DNA of 64,000 nt from Anaerohalosphaeraceae bacterium (GTDB lineage Bacteria; Planctomycetota; Phycisphaerae; Sedimentisphaerales; Anaerohalosphaeraceae), in NCBI GenBank assembly GCA_035378985.1, contig DAOSUR010000004.1, forward strand, positions 1 to 64,000. Direction: 5' to 3'. The notes beneath the pieces were generated by a model. That model ran no database searches. It saw only the letters and a list, made by a program, of their open reading frames with translations, and was not told the DNA's origin. The translations under genes were made by a program, and so were the position numbers. Within the stretch, counting starts at the first letter, position 1. Each line of letters starts with the position of its first letter. This document shows positions 25,386 to 34,067 of the stretch, in pieces.

Positions 25386-26267
25386 ATGGGCCAAGAGAGA
25401 CCTATTTTTGTTGTGAGTGATTTGCATATGGGGGATGGGGGGCCGCGGGATAACTTTGCGGCGGACCATAAAGCCGAGCAGTTTAGTCGCTTTTTAGATT
25501 ATGTGGAGCAAGAGGGTGGAGAATTGTTCATTTTGGGGGATTTGTTTGAGTTCTGGCAGGCCAATGTGGGGCGTGTGATTGTCCGTCGGATGGATTTTTT
25601 GGAGCGGTTTGCCCGGATGGGGGCAATCTATGTTGTCGGCAATCACGATGCAGATTTGGAGGATTTAATCGGTACGGGGCTTCTGGCCCATCCGTTCTTT
25701 GAGCGGATGACGCGTCCGTTTGAGCGGACGATTGGGTCTCGCCGCTTTAAGTTTATGCATGGGCATGAACTGGACCCATTTAATCGGGATGGAACGCCCC
25801 GGTGGGGACGTGTGCTGGCCATTCTATGCGGGATGATAGAAGACCGGAAGGGTTCGCCTCTGCTTTCGGCGGGGGGGCTGAGTGAAAGGGCTTTGCTGCG
25901 GATGGGGCGAAGTTTTCTGTGGATGTGGAATAATTCGGTTAATCTGCTGGAGCGGAGCCGAGTTCGACAGCCGCGGCATCGGTTGACGGAGTCTTTGACT
26001 CCGGCGCAGGACCCGGCACGAGAAAAGGGGATTTTGGCTTTATATCAGCGAGACCGGCTTGAAAGCGGGTACGATGTGCTGGTGGCCGGGCATACTCATC
26101 ATGCGGTTTTGATAAACGGCTGGTACTGCAACAGCGGCTGCTGGGTCGGGCTTCGAAACAGTTTTCTCCGGATTGAGCCGGATGGGACCGTTCGGCTGTG
26201 GGTCTGGAAAGACAATCAGCCGGTGGAGCCGCGAAAAAAATCTCGGCAGATTCCGTGCTTTGTGTAA
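25386..26267 (+). CDS. UDP-2,3-diacylglucosamine diphosphatase-like metallophosphoesterase
   Basis: A 293-residue calcineurin-fold enzyme with the motif series SDLHMGDGG, GDLFEFW, GNHD, HGHELD and GHTHH, matching LpxH-like enzymes that make lipid X in lipid A synthesis. It is longer than E. coli LpxH by about 50 residues, with an insert near 165-215. The LpxH identity is by motif order only; another phosphodiesterase role is possible. It is followed 15 bases later by the DHH gene. Confidence 0.82.
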   Translation: MGQERPIFVVSDLHMGDGGPRDNFAADHKAEQFSRFLDYVEQEGGELFILGDLFEFWQANVGRVIVRRMDFLERFARMGAIYVVGNHDADLEDLIGTGLLAHPFFERMTRPFERTIGSRRFKFMHGHELDPFNRDGTPRWGRVLAILCGMIEDRKGSPLLSAGGLSERALLRMGRSFLWMWNNSVNLLERSRVRQPRHRLTESLTPAQDPAREKGILALYQRDRLESGYDVLVAGHTHHAVLINGWYCNSGCWVGLRNSFLRIEPDGTVRLWVWKDNQPVEPRKKSRQIPCFV

Positions 26268-26282
26268 GGAGACTTCCGGTTC

Positions 26283-27329
26283 ATGGGCACCTGTTCATCC
26301 GCTGTTCGGAAAACGCGAAAAAAACTTGCTTCTCTTCGGGATATTTTCAAGGGCAATCAGACCCTTTTGATTGTGCTTCAGAACTCTCCGGACCCTGACT
26401 CGATTGCATCTGCGATGGTGCTGCGGAAACTGGCCAATTCGCTGGCGGATATTCAGTGTTCGCTGGTTTATGGGGGTCGCATCGGACGAGCGGAAAATCG
26501 GGCCCTGATTCATTATTTGTCTGTCAATTTGCGGGAGGCCTCGGAAATTGATTTTCATGGGTATGATTTGATTGCAATGGTTGATACCCAGCCCTGGGCG
26601 GGGAATAACTGCCTTCCGGCAGAAATGGAGCCGGATATTGTTATTGACCACCATAAATGCCGGCGCAGTACACGGCAGTGCCGCTTTACGGATATTCGCA
26701 GCCGCTATGGAGCGACGGTTACAATTCTTTATGAGTATCTCCAGGCGGCGGGGATTGAAATCGACAGTATGCTGGCGACGGCGATTTTGTATGCCATCCG
26801 TTCCGATACTCAGGACTTCGGGCGAGATACCACGCAGGCGGATTTGGATGCGGTGATGGCGGTTTATCCGCTGGCCAACAAGCGGATTCTCGGACAGATT
26901 CAGCGAGGCCGAGTGGAACGGAACTATTTTCAGACGCTCAGTGACGGGCTTCGCAATGCCCGGGTATGCGGCCCCGCAATTGTGACAGGATTGGGGAAGG
27001 TAGAAAATCCGGATATGATTGGGGAGATGGCAGATTTGCTTTTGCGGGATGAAGCGACGGACTGGGCGGTTTGTTACGGTTTCTTTGAGGGGCGGCTTTT
27101 GATTTCCATCCGAACCAGTGCAGAGCCCCCTCGAGCGGATAAGGTCATTCGTCATATGATCGGCCGAAAGGGGAGCGGCGGGGGGCACCCGAGTTATGCG
27201 GGCGGTCAGATTCCTCTGGAATCCGACGAGCCGAGACAGATTCGCCGGCTGGAACGCAGGATTCTTAAGCGGTTTCTGGAGAGTGTCGGAGCGGCCGGGG
27301 CCAAAGAGGAAAAGCTGATTCAGTCCTGA
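26283..27329 (+). CDS. DHH-family phosphoesterase (NrnA-like)
   Basis: A 348-residue protein with DHH motifs NSPDPDSIASAM (about residues 38-49), MVDTQPW and IDHHK, and the DHHA1 substrate-binding motif GRKGSGGGHPSYAGG near 300. Family members degrade short oligoribonucleotides or pAp, or cyclic dinucleotides. The first 25 residues are basic and not part of the fold. It appears to be in one unit with the upstream phosphoesterase. Confidence 0.88.
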   Translation: MGTCSSAVRKTRKKLASLRDIFKGNQTLLIVLQNSPDPDSIASAMVLRKLANSLADIQCSLVYGGRIGRAENRALIHYLSVNLREASEIDFHGYDLIAMVDTQPWAGNNCLPAEMEPDIVIDHHKCRRSTRQCRFTDIRSRYGATVTILYEYLQAAGIEIDSMLATAILYAIRSDTQDFGRDTTQADLDAVMAVYPLANKRILGQIQRGRVERNYFQTLSDGLRNARVCGPAIVTGLGKVENPDMIGEMADLLLRDEATDWAVCYGFFEGRLLISIRTSAEPPRADKVIRHMIGRKGSGGGHPSYAGGQIPLESDEPRQIRRLERRILKRFLESVGAAGAKEEKLIQS

Positions 27330-27339
27330 CGGAAAACGG

Positions 27340-28338
27340 TCAGGGGGTTTTCAATACGGTATCAATGTCGGTCAATTCAGGCTGAGTCAAAGGAGGGGCT
27401 GTCAGAGATTTTAGATTTTCAAGAATTTGTTCAGGCCGGCTGGCTCCAATAAGGGCGGAGGTAATGCGGCTGTCGCGGAGGACCCAGGTGAGAGCCATTT
27501 GGGCCAGCGATTGTCCGCGGCGGCGGGCCAGTTCGTTCAGATTGACCAGTTTTGTCCGCAGGGCCTCGGTAATCTGTTCTTTCTTCAGGAAGCCGTGCGG
27601 TTTGGCGGCGCGGGAGTCGGCGGGGATGTCTTTGAGATATTTGTCGGTCAAAAGTCCCTGCGCCAAAGGACAGAATGCAATGCAGCCGACCCCCAGAGTG
27701 CCGAGGGTTTCGAGCAGCCCGTTGGTTTCAATATCCCGCACGAGCATCGAATATTTAGGCTGGTGAATCAGGAGCCGGCGGCCGCAGGATTGCAGCCATT
27801 CAAAAGCCCTGCGGGTCTGGTCGGCGGGATAATTGGATAAGCCGACGTACAGGGCCTTTCCCTGTTTAAGGATGTGGTCGAGAGCGGCGCAGGTTTCCTC
27901 CAGAGGAGTTTTGGGGTCGGGGCGATGGGAGTAGAAGATGTCCACATAGTCCAGTCCCATCCGCTTGAGAGACTGGTCTAAACTGGCAATCAGATATTTT
28001 CGGGAGCCGCCGTCTCCATAGGGCCCCGGCCACATATAGTAGCCCGCTTTGGTGGATACGATTAGTTCATCCCGCCAGGCGGCCAGGTCTTCCTTGAGGA
28101 TTTTTCCGAAGTTTCGTTCGGCGGAGCCGGGCGGCGGGCCGTAGTTATTGGCCAGGTCAAAGTGGGTGATGCCGTTGTCAAAGGCCGTCAGAATCATTCG
28201 GCGTGCGGTTTGGAAATCGTCCACATCGCCGAAATTGTGCCACAGTCCCAGGGACAGCGCCGGCAGACGCAGACCGCTTGTGCCGGAGGGCCTGTATTCC
28301 ATTTTTGCATACCGATTTTCGGCGGGCTGGTACGACAT
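27340..28338 (-). CDS. Aldo/keto reductase, YghZ / L-glyceraldehyde-3-phosphate reductase type
   Basis: A 332-residue TIM-barrel NADPH reductase. The catalytic tetrad is visible as DLANNYG (Asp, Tyr), STKAGYYMWPGPYG (Lys) and YSHRPDP (His). The GPYGDGGSRKYLIASLDQSLKRMGLDYVDIFY segment and the LIGASRPEQI NADP motif are typical of the YghZ/GPR subgroup, which detoxifies L-glyceraldehyde 3-phosphate and methylglyoxal. It sits 11 bases after the SDR gene on the same strand. Confidence 0.9.
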   Translation of the reverse strand: MSYQPAENRYAKMEYRPSGTSGLRLPALSLGLWHNFGDVDDFQTARRMILTAFDNGITHFDLANNYGPPPGSAERNFGKILKEDLAAWRDELIVSTKAGYYMWPGPYGDGGSRKYLIASLDQSLKRMGLDYVDIFYSHRPDPKTPLEETCAALDHILKQGKALYVGLSNYPADQTRRAFEWLQSCGRRLLIHQPKYSMLVRDIETNGLLETLGTLGVGCIAFCPLAQGLLTDKYLKDIPADSRAAKPHGFLKKEQITEALRTKLVNLNELARRRGQSLAQMALTWVLRDSRITSALIGASRPEQILENLKSLTAPPLTQPELTDIDTVLKTP

Positions 28339-28349
28339 AATGAAAATCC

Positions 28350-29270
28350 TTACTTGCGAATGGAGGCGGATTGTTTTCGCCGGTTCCTTTTTTCCTCTTC
28401 GCGCTGGTTTTCAAGCCGGCGGTATTTTCGGATTTTCCGAATGATTTGTCTTTCGAGCCATCCCCAAAGCCCCAGCGATTTGAAGGTCATTGCAAAGGCG
28501 GCATCTTTTCCGATGATGTAATGGGCCTTTGGTTTTTCGCAGGAGATGATGCGGACAATCAGGTCCGCCACCTGCTGCGGGTCGCCGGCACGGGGGAGAA
28601 TCTCCTCAAACATCGCCTTCAGAAAGCCGCGGTTCCATTCAAACATCGGGCTGGTTCGGTCATAGAAATGCTCGGCCTGATTGGCGTTGGCTCCGATGAT
28701 TTCGGTTTTGTGATAGCCGGGCTCGACGGAGACGACGTCAATGCCGAAGGGGGCCAGTTCCACGCGGATAGACTGGGTAAAGCCGATGAGGGCATGTTTG
28801 CTGGCGGCGTAGGCGGAGTTAAAGGGATGACCGATAAGTCCTGCCAGAGAGGCGATGTTGACGATGCGGCCGCTTTTTCGCTGAATCATCTGGGGAACGA
28901 CGGCGCGGGTCAGGCGAACCGGTCCGAAGTAGTTGGTTTGAAAGATTTTATCGCATTCCTGCTCGGTGAGGTCCAGAAAGGAACCGGCGATCAGTATTCC
29001 TGCATTGTTAATCAGGATATCTATGGGTGAGAATTGCTGTACTATCGTTTCAATGGAGGCAGGGTCTGTGATGTCCAGCCGCTCGATTTTGACGGTAAGA
29101 TTCGATTTTTCAAGGGCTTGCAGAAGTGGGCCTGCTTTGTCGAGCTTGCGCATTGTGGCAACAACATCGAACCCCTCTCGGGCGGCTTCGACGGCAGTCA
29201 GCAAGCCGAAACCGCTGGAGCAGCCGGTTATCAGGACTCTTTTGGGCCTTTCAGTTGCTTCGTTCTGCAT
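28350..29270 (-). CDS. Short-chain dehydrogenase/reductase
   Basis: A 306-residue classical SDR: cofactor loop TGCSSGFG, NNAG motif (DILINNAGI), catalytic Ser in NIASLAG and YAASK. Residues after 270 are basic. The substrate cannot be read. The reading frame extends 34 codons further upstream, but the SDR fold begins shortly after the Met at 29270. It is likely cotranscribed with the aldo/keto reductase. Confidence 0.9.
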   Translation of the reverse strand: MQNEATERPKRVLITGCSSGFGLLTAVEAAREGFDVVATMRKLDKAGPLLQALEKSNLTVKIERLDITDPASIETIVQQFSPIDILINNAGILIAGSFLDLTEQECDKIFQTNYFGPVRLTRAVVPQMIQRKSGRIVNIASLAGLIGHPFNSAYAASKHALIGFTQSIRVELAPFGIDVVSVEPGYHKTEIIGANANQAEHFYDRTSPMFEWNRGFLKAMFEEILPRAGDPQQVADLIVRIISCEKPKAHYIIGKDAAFAMTFKSLGLWGWLERQIIRKIRKYRRLENQREEEKRNRRKQSASIRK

Positions 29271-29366
29271 ATTCGGGAAAGGTAAAGATTCCGATGCGGA
29301 AATCAAGAAAAAAGACTGTCGGGCGAGAATCTGTGATTTGTTTTCGAAAAAAACGGTGAAAAACAC

Positions 29367-29394
29367 TTGCAAAAACTCCGGAAAATCCTATATT
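29367..29394 (+). promoter_or_regulatory. Promoter for rpmB
   Basis: TTGCAA (29367-29372) and TATATT (29389-29394) are 16 bases apart, 80 bases upstream of the rpmB start. Confidence 0.6.
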
Positions 29395-29473
29395 TGTAGG
29401 GCTTTACCGGAAGTATGGAAGAAAGGAATAACCGTCCGGATCAGCCGGACAAGCGATTTTCGGGAGCGAACGT

Positions 29474-29746
29474 ATGGGTAGAGAATGTTTCTTTCTGGGC
29501 AAGAAGACCAGCACCGGACAAAGCATTGCCCGCCGCGGTAAGGCCAAATATCTGGGCGGTGTCGGTCGGAAAATCACCGGCATTACCAAGCGGAAATTCA
29601 AACCGAATACACAAAAGGTTCGGGCGGTTGTCAACGGCAAGGTCTGTCGGATTACGGTATCGGCCAAGGCGATTCGTCAGGGGCTGGTTGTCAAGCCGCT
29701 GAAGCGCAAATACAAACCGGCGGAAAAGACGGCAACAGCAGAATAA
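29474..29746 (+). CDS. rpmB: 50S ribosomal protein bL28
   Basis: A 90-residue basic protein with the bL28 pattern: small N-terminal MGRECFFLGKK, RGKAKYLGGVGRKITG, the KRKFKPNTQKVRAV strand and RITVSAKAIRQG. Zinc cysteines are not present in the C+ arrangement. It is a single-gene unit with its own promoter and strong terminator. Confidence 0.95.
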   Translation: MGRECFFLGKKTSTGQSIARRGKAKYLGGVGRKITGITKRKFKPNTQKVRAVVNGKVCRITVSAKAIRQGLVVKPLKRKYKPAEKTATAE

Positions 29747-29770
29747 AGCCGTGCAAGCACAGAGAAATCC

Positions 29771-29803
29771 AAAGGCAAGAGGCGTTTGGCTCTTGCCTTT
29801 TTT
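29771..29803 (+). terminator. Intrinsic terminator after rpmB
   Basis: AAAGGCAAGAG (29771-29781) and CTCTTGCCTTT (29790-29800) form an 11-bp stem with an 8-base loop and a T run ending about 29803. Confidence 0.92.
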
Positions 29804-30917
29804 ATTGCGCCAGAGCACGGATGATTTGGACATACATCTGCCGGGCGGCGGCCAAGTCGTCTATTTTGACGGATTCGTCGGGTTTATGGCAGGCGGTTGG
29901 GTTGCCGGGGCCTAAGATGATGATGTCCGGGCACAGCGGGAGGAAATGCGGGCCGTCGGTTGTGAAGACAGCAACGTCGGTCTGGCTGGTTTGAACGGCA
30001 CGGCAGACGGTTTGGACAAAAGGGCTGTTCGGCGGAGTCTCCAGTGCCTCACATTGGCGGAGGATGGAAATCTCGGCCCGGAAGTTTGGGTCTCGGGCTT
30101 TTTGTTCCTCGAGGAAGGTTTGGATTTGCTCGATGACGGACGGCTGCGGCTGCCCCGGCAGGGTGCGGATGTCCAGATGCAGCCGGCAGGTGTCGGGGAC
30201 AATGTTGGGGGCGGTTCCGGCGTGGAGCTGGTTGATGCTCATTGTGCACGGTCCCAGGCGAGGATGCGGAGGTTGGGGGATTGACCAGCCGAAAAGCCGA
30301 TTGAGCAGCGGAAGCATTTTTTCGATGGCGTTGACGCCTTGTTTGGGCATCGAGCCGTGGGCGCTGCGGCCGTATGTAGTGATTTGCAGCCAGAGAAGCC
30401 CGCGGTGGGCGGTGAGGATTTTCAAGTTTGTCGGTTCGGGCAGGATGATGCCGGCCAGCGGACCGATTGATTGGGCGGCGGATTGAACAAAGCGGTTGGC
30501 TCCGCAGCTGTCGGTTTCTTCGCCGGCGGTTGCGGCCAGGACGACATCGCCCTGTAAAGGGAGCCCTGCGGCGGCGATTTCAACCAGTGCCGCGGCGGCA
30601 GCGGCCAGGCCCCCGAGCATATCGACGGCGCCGCGGCCTAAAATGTGTCCGTTTTGTTCAAGGCCCGCAAAGGGTTCGAAGGTCCATTGGGATGGGTCAG
30701 CCGGCACCACATCCAGGTGGGCGGCCAGAAGCAGACCGGGTTTTTGTCGGGAAGAGGGCAGGCGGGCGATGACATTGGCCCGGTTTTCGTTCCAGATGTC
30801 TGCAAAGGCCTCGATGCCGTGGGTGCGGAAATACTGGACGAGTACCTCGGCGGCCCTGCGTTCCCCGTTGTCGGCCGTCGGTGCGGCCTGAATCAATTGT
30901 TTGAGCAGTTCGTTCAT
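29802..30917 (-). CDS. M20-family metallopeptidase (ArgE/DapE-like)
   Basis: A 371-residue di-zinc amidohydrolase. AAHLDVVPAD and GRGAVDMLGGLAA give the first metal ligands, AGEETDSCG the catalytic Glu pair, PEPTNL the next ligand, and the ACHKPDESV end the last histidine. The ArgE, DapE and carboxypeptidase subgroups share these motifs, and none can be chosen from the sequence alone. It is a lone gene on the minus strand, converging on rpmB. Confidence 0.88.
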   Translation of the reverse strand: MNELLKQLIQAAPTADNGERRAAEVLVQYFRTHGIEAFADIWNENRANVIARLPSSRQKPGLLLAAHLDVVPADPSQWTFEPFAGLEQNGHILGRGAVDMLGGLAAAAAALVEIAAAGLPLQGDVVLAATAGEETDSCGANRFVQSAAQSIGPLAGIILPEPTNLKILTAHRGLLWLQITTYGRSAHGSMPKQGVNAIEKMLPLLNRLFGWSIPQPPHPRLGPCTMSINQLHAGTAPNIVPDTCRLHLDIRTLPGQPQPSVIEQIQTFLEEQKARDPNFRAEISILRQCEALETPPNSPFVQTVCRAVQTSQTDVAVFTTDGPHFLPLCPDIIILGPGNPTACHKPDESVKIDDLAAARQMYVQIIRALAQ

Positions 30918-30978
30918 AGGTCTGTACTATACCGGCGGAAAAAAAAAGTTCCAGTCAGAAGCGGGTTGTGGGGACTGT

Positions 30979-31050
30979 TAACCGCGGATTTACAGGATGA
31001 ATACGGATTGAAGAAAGGAAGAATTCCGAATTAAGAATGAAGAAAAAATG
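30979..31050. repeat. Possible remnant of a dispersed intergenic repeat
   Basis: The intergenic stretch holds ACCGCGGATTTACAGGATG followed by ATACGGATTGAAG and then AATTCCGAATTAAGAATGAAG. Both phrases look like degenerate direct repeats of the ACGGATT and AAGAAT type often scattered between genes in other genomes. No coding potential. Confidence 0.25.
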
Positions 31051-31103
31051 GCTGACGAAATGGTGTCCAGCTTCCGACAGCGGGCGGCGTTAAGGGCGTG
31101 TGC

Positions 31104-31131
31104 TTGTATTCCTCTGTTCGTGCTTTATAAT
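31104..31131 (+). promoter_or_regulatory. Promoter for mdh
   Basis: TTGTAT (31104-31109) and a perfect TATAAT (31126-31131) are separated by 16 bases, 50 bases upstream of the GTG start. Confidence 0.65.
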
Positions 31132-31181
31132 AACGGGCCGATTGATTGACCAAACTGAACATTATAGAGAGGAAATGGATT

Positions 31182-32111
31182 GTGAGAGCGAAAATAACCA
31201 TTGTGGGTGCGGGAAATGTGGGGGCAACAGCGGCGTTTATTGCAGCCAGCCGTAACGTAGGGGACATTGTTTTGGTGGATATTGTTCCCGGGCTGGCGGA
31301 AGGCAAGGCCCTGGATATGGCCCAGTCGGCGGGGGTTTATTCATTTGCCGGTCGTATCCGCGGAACAACCGATTGGGATGCGGCCGCCGGAAGCGATATC
31401 GTCATTATTACCAGCGGTCTGCCCCGCAAGCCGGGAATGAGCCGCGACGACCTTCTGTTCAAAAATGCTGAGATTGTTCGAAGCGTAACCCAGCAGATTG
31501 TCCGCACCAGTCCGAATGCTTTCATCATTGTGGTCTGCAATCCGCTCGATGCGATGGTGTATGCGGCGGCTGCCGTGAGCCGATTTGAACACAGACGGGT
31601 GATGGGAATGGCCGGTGTTCTCGATTCAGCCCGGTTTGCCGCGTTTATTGCCGAACAGCTGAATGTCTCCGTCAGTCAGGTTTCCGGCATTCTGCTGGGC
31701 GGGCACGGCGATGATATGGTGCCGCTGCCGCGCTATACAACGGTCGGGGGAGTCCCTTTGACGCAGCTGATGGATGCCTCAACGATTCAAAAACTGGTTG
31801 AACGGACGCGGAATGGGGGGATTGAGATTGTCAACCTTCTTGGAACCAGTGCTTATTATGCCCCTGCGGCCGGGGCTGTCCGAATGGCGGAGGCCATTCT
31901 CCGGGATGAGAAGGCTCTGCTGTGCTGCTGTGCTTATTGTGAGAAGGAATATGGGGTGGGCGGGGCGTTTGTCGGTGTGCCGGCTGTACTCGGGGCCGGA
32001 GGGGTCGAAAAGGTGATGGAGTTTGACCTGACCGAAGAGGAGCAGAAGGCATTTGACGCCTCCGTGGGGCGGGTCAAGGCCCTTGTTGAAAAACTTAAAT
32101 CTGTTTTGTAG
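31182..32111 (+). CDS. mdh: Malate dehydrogenase (LDH-like class)
   Basis: Interconverts malate and oxaloacetate with NAD. About 309 residues: Rossmann loop VGAGNVGATAA, VDIVPGLAEGKALD (Asp selects NAD), substrate arginines in SGLPRKPGMSRDD and in CNPLDAM-NRV-like region, and the catalytic GGHGDDMVP histidine. RKPGM with Arg at the specificity position favours malate over lactate. A TTG 12 codons upstream is possible, but GAGAGG before the GTG at 31182 and the family's usual start support GTG. It overlaps the convergent GGCT-fusion gene by 17 bases. Confidence 0.94.
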   Translation: MRAKITIVGAGNVGATAAFIAASRNVGDIVLVDIVPGLAEGKALDMAQSAGVYSFAGRIRGTTDWDAAAGSDIVIITSGLPRKPGMSRDDLLFKNAEIVRSVTQQIVRTSPNAFIIVVCNPLDAMVYAAAAVSRFEHRRVMGMAGVLDSARFAAFIAEQLNVSVSQVSGILLGGHGDDMVPLPRYTTVGGVPLTQLMDASTIQKLVERTRNGGIEIVNLLGTSAYYAPAAGAVRMAEAILRDEKALLCCCAYCEKEYGVGGAFVGVPAVLGAGGVEKVMEFDLTEEEQKAFDASVGRVKALVEKLKSVL

Positions 32112-34056
32112 AGGCCTCTGCAGAGGGCTGGGTGCGGGTTTTTTCGACCAGTTCGTTAAAGTTCTGAATCTGGGTATTGATTGCCTCCATCGCCCATTCG
32201 ATATAGTGCTGTTTGTGGTAGGGGCGGAGGTGGCGTTCGTGCATCAGGCCGTCATAAACGGCACCCAGAAAGGCCTGTTTGGTTTTTTCGTCAATGGGGT
32301 CAGGCCGAGCCGCCCAGGCCTTAAGGTCTGCATATTCCTGCCGGAGTTTCGGACTGGCGGCCATCTGTTCAGCGGTCAGGTAGTCTCCCGGGTTGATCGA
32401 TAACTGGATTCCTTTCAGGGCCAGAATGAGGGGTTCATAATTGATTTGCGGGTCCAGACGAATGAATTTGTACTGCTGAACATAGGCGGGTTCAGAGGCG
32501 CAGCGGCCTTCTTCGAGATATGGGTCGTCCAGCCGCCATCGCCTTCTGCTGGTTTGGGCAAAGACGAGTTCCTCGGTGGGGCGATAGCGAATAATTTCAT
32601 CGTGCTCCATTCGGGAAATCCATATCCGGTTTCCTTCTTTCCGGACGCCTCCGCCCATGGCCAGCAGGCATTGGACAAACCCCATCGGCAGGAGGGTCTG
32701 CTTCCCAATCTGATAGCGCCGGAGCTGGAAGGACAGGTGAAGACTGTGAGGACGAGCGGGGTAGAAGGAAGCGGTCTCCCGAATCAGCTGATTGAGAACC
32801 CAGGGGTCGTCCGTAGCGGGTTTGGAAATCTCTCCGAGGATGTTGAGCCGCCCGGGGGCTAATTCAAGAAAACCGCGAATGCCCGGTACGGGTTCTCCGG
32901 AATGATTATCGATGTATCCGCCGAGTTTCCAGCTGAGCACATCGAGGGCAAAATCGGAGAAATAGCGGAATCCGTCAAAAACAGGGTCCTCGTTTTCGAT
33001 GTTTTTTGCAACGGCGCGGTAGCCGAGATTGCTTAATTCCATCTCCGCTCCCATCGGAACCAGTCCGGGCTGAAGATTTTGCCGGATTCGGGAGATTTCG
33101 CTTCGGGCGACTCGTGCATCGAAGATGTTGTCCGCGGCCTGTACGCCGTATTTGACATAGTCAATCAAATCATACGTTCCGTCGGCCGGCAGGGTTTCGA
33201 GACAGCGGCGAAGGACGAGATTCACGACGGATGCGTTGGCATTAATCATCCGCAAAGCAATCAGAATACTCAAAATGCGGGTATAGTAGCGGCGATTGGG
33301 ACAGAGGCGGTTCAGTTCAAACCGGAATCGATGGTAGAGATGCCATTCGAACTGGTTGAGCAGGACTTGTTTGACGACCAGATGGATGTAGTTTTCGAAA
33401 TAAGGTTTTACAGCGGGATTACTGTAGAGATGCCGGATAGAGGGAATCGGACGGCTGAGCTCCTGTTCGAGGGTGTAATCGCTGACGGCGGCCCGTCCGA
33501 GGTGGGTGATGACCAGGTCCCGCTCCGTTGTGCCGAGCAGTTCCCGACGGGCCCGCCGCTCAATGTCGGCGTCCATCGACTCTTCGCCGGGGCGTGTATG
33601 GGTTTCAAAGAAGCGTTCGATTCGTCTTCGAAGCCATAATTCGTGGATGAGATTGACATGGAAGCGGTCGCCGAACTTTTTTTTCATGGATTTCGGGCTG
33701 GCCAGGTACGCAAAGGCCTGGACAGGGCCGCTGGCAGTATTGACGGTAACGGTTTCACGTTCGTAGAGTTTGCCTTCGTAGCGGTCGATTTCCCGCAGGG
33801 CTTCCTCGGGCAGGTTGTAAATGACAAACCCCTCGATTTTGGCCGTTGGCTCAGGGATGGCATAGAAATAAACGTTGTCGGGGCTGACCCGCCGGTAGCC
33901 GTTCAGTATCGCCAGTTCCGCAAAAAGGGTATGGCCGGGCTGAACACGGGAGGGTTTGAGGGTAAAACTCAAGCCGCAGACGGATTCAAAGATGGAAGGT
34001 TCCCGAAGGGAGCCGTACACGAACAGATTGGAACCTTGCTGCTCGGAAGAGGTCAT
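32095..34056 (-). CDS. GGCT-domain fusion protein with large amidoligase-like region
   Basis: A 653-residue protein. Residues 10-115 are a gamma-glutamylcyclotransferase/AIG2-like domain: LFVYGSLR (14-18) and IDRYEGKLYERETV with the acidic catalytic site. Residues 125-650 are not a family I recognise outright. They contain PMGAEMELSN near 335-344, resembling the GxExE metal-binding strand of glutamine synthetase/GCS-fold amidoligases, SLHLSFQL near 440 resembling the HxH-type strand, and RMEHDEIIRYRPTEE and arginine-rich patches further on. Family knowledge: GS-fold amidoligases and GGCT proteins are often neighbours. That the two are fused here is seen; ligase activity is inference. The gene lies 11 bases after alr in the same operon. 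Confidence 0.65.
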   Translation of the reverse strand: MTSSEQQGSNLFVYGSLREPSIFESVCGLSFTLKPSRVQPGHTLFAELAILNGYRRVSPDNVYFYAIPEPTAKIEGFVIYNLPEEALREIDRYEGKLYERETVTVNTASGPVQAFAYLASPKSMKKKFGDRFHVNLIHELWLRRRIERFFETHTRPGEESMDADIERRARRELLGTTERDLVITHLGRAAVSDYTLEQELSRPIPSIRHLYSNPAVKPYFENYIHLVVKQVLLNQFEWHLYHRFRFELNRLCPNRRYYTRILSILIALRMINANASVVNLVLRRCLETLPADGTYDLIDYVKYGVQAADNIFDARVARSEISRIRQNLQPGLVPMGAEMELSNLGYRAVAKNIENEDPVFDGFRYFSDFALDVLSWKLGGYIDNHSGEPVPGIRGFLELAPGRLNILGEISKPATDDPWVLNQLIRETASFYPARPHSLHLSFQLRRYQIGKQTLLPMGFVQCLLAMGGGVRKEGNRIWISRMEHDEIIRYRPTEELVFAQTSRRRWRLDDPYLEEGRCASEPAYVQQYKFIRLDPQINYEPLILALKGIQLSINPGDYLTAEQMAASPKLRQEYADLKAWAARPDPIDEKTKQAFLGAVYDGLMHERHLRPYHKQHYIEWAMEAINTQIQNFNELVEKTRTQPSAEASTKQI

Positions 34057-34067
34057 ATCGGAGGCCT

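Noticed and set aside
27325..27344. Terminator between the DHH gene and the aldo/keto reductase gene
   Set aside because: CCTGAC/GTCAGG is only six pairs, overlaps the reductase stop codon and has a poor T run; possible but not supportable.
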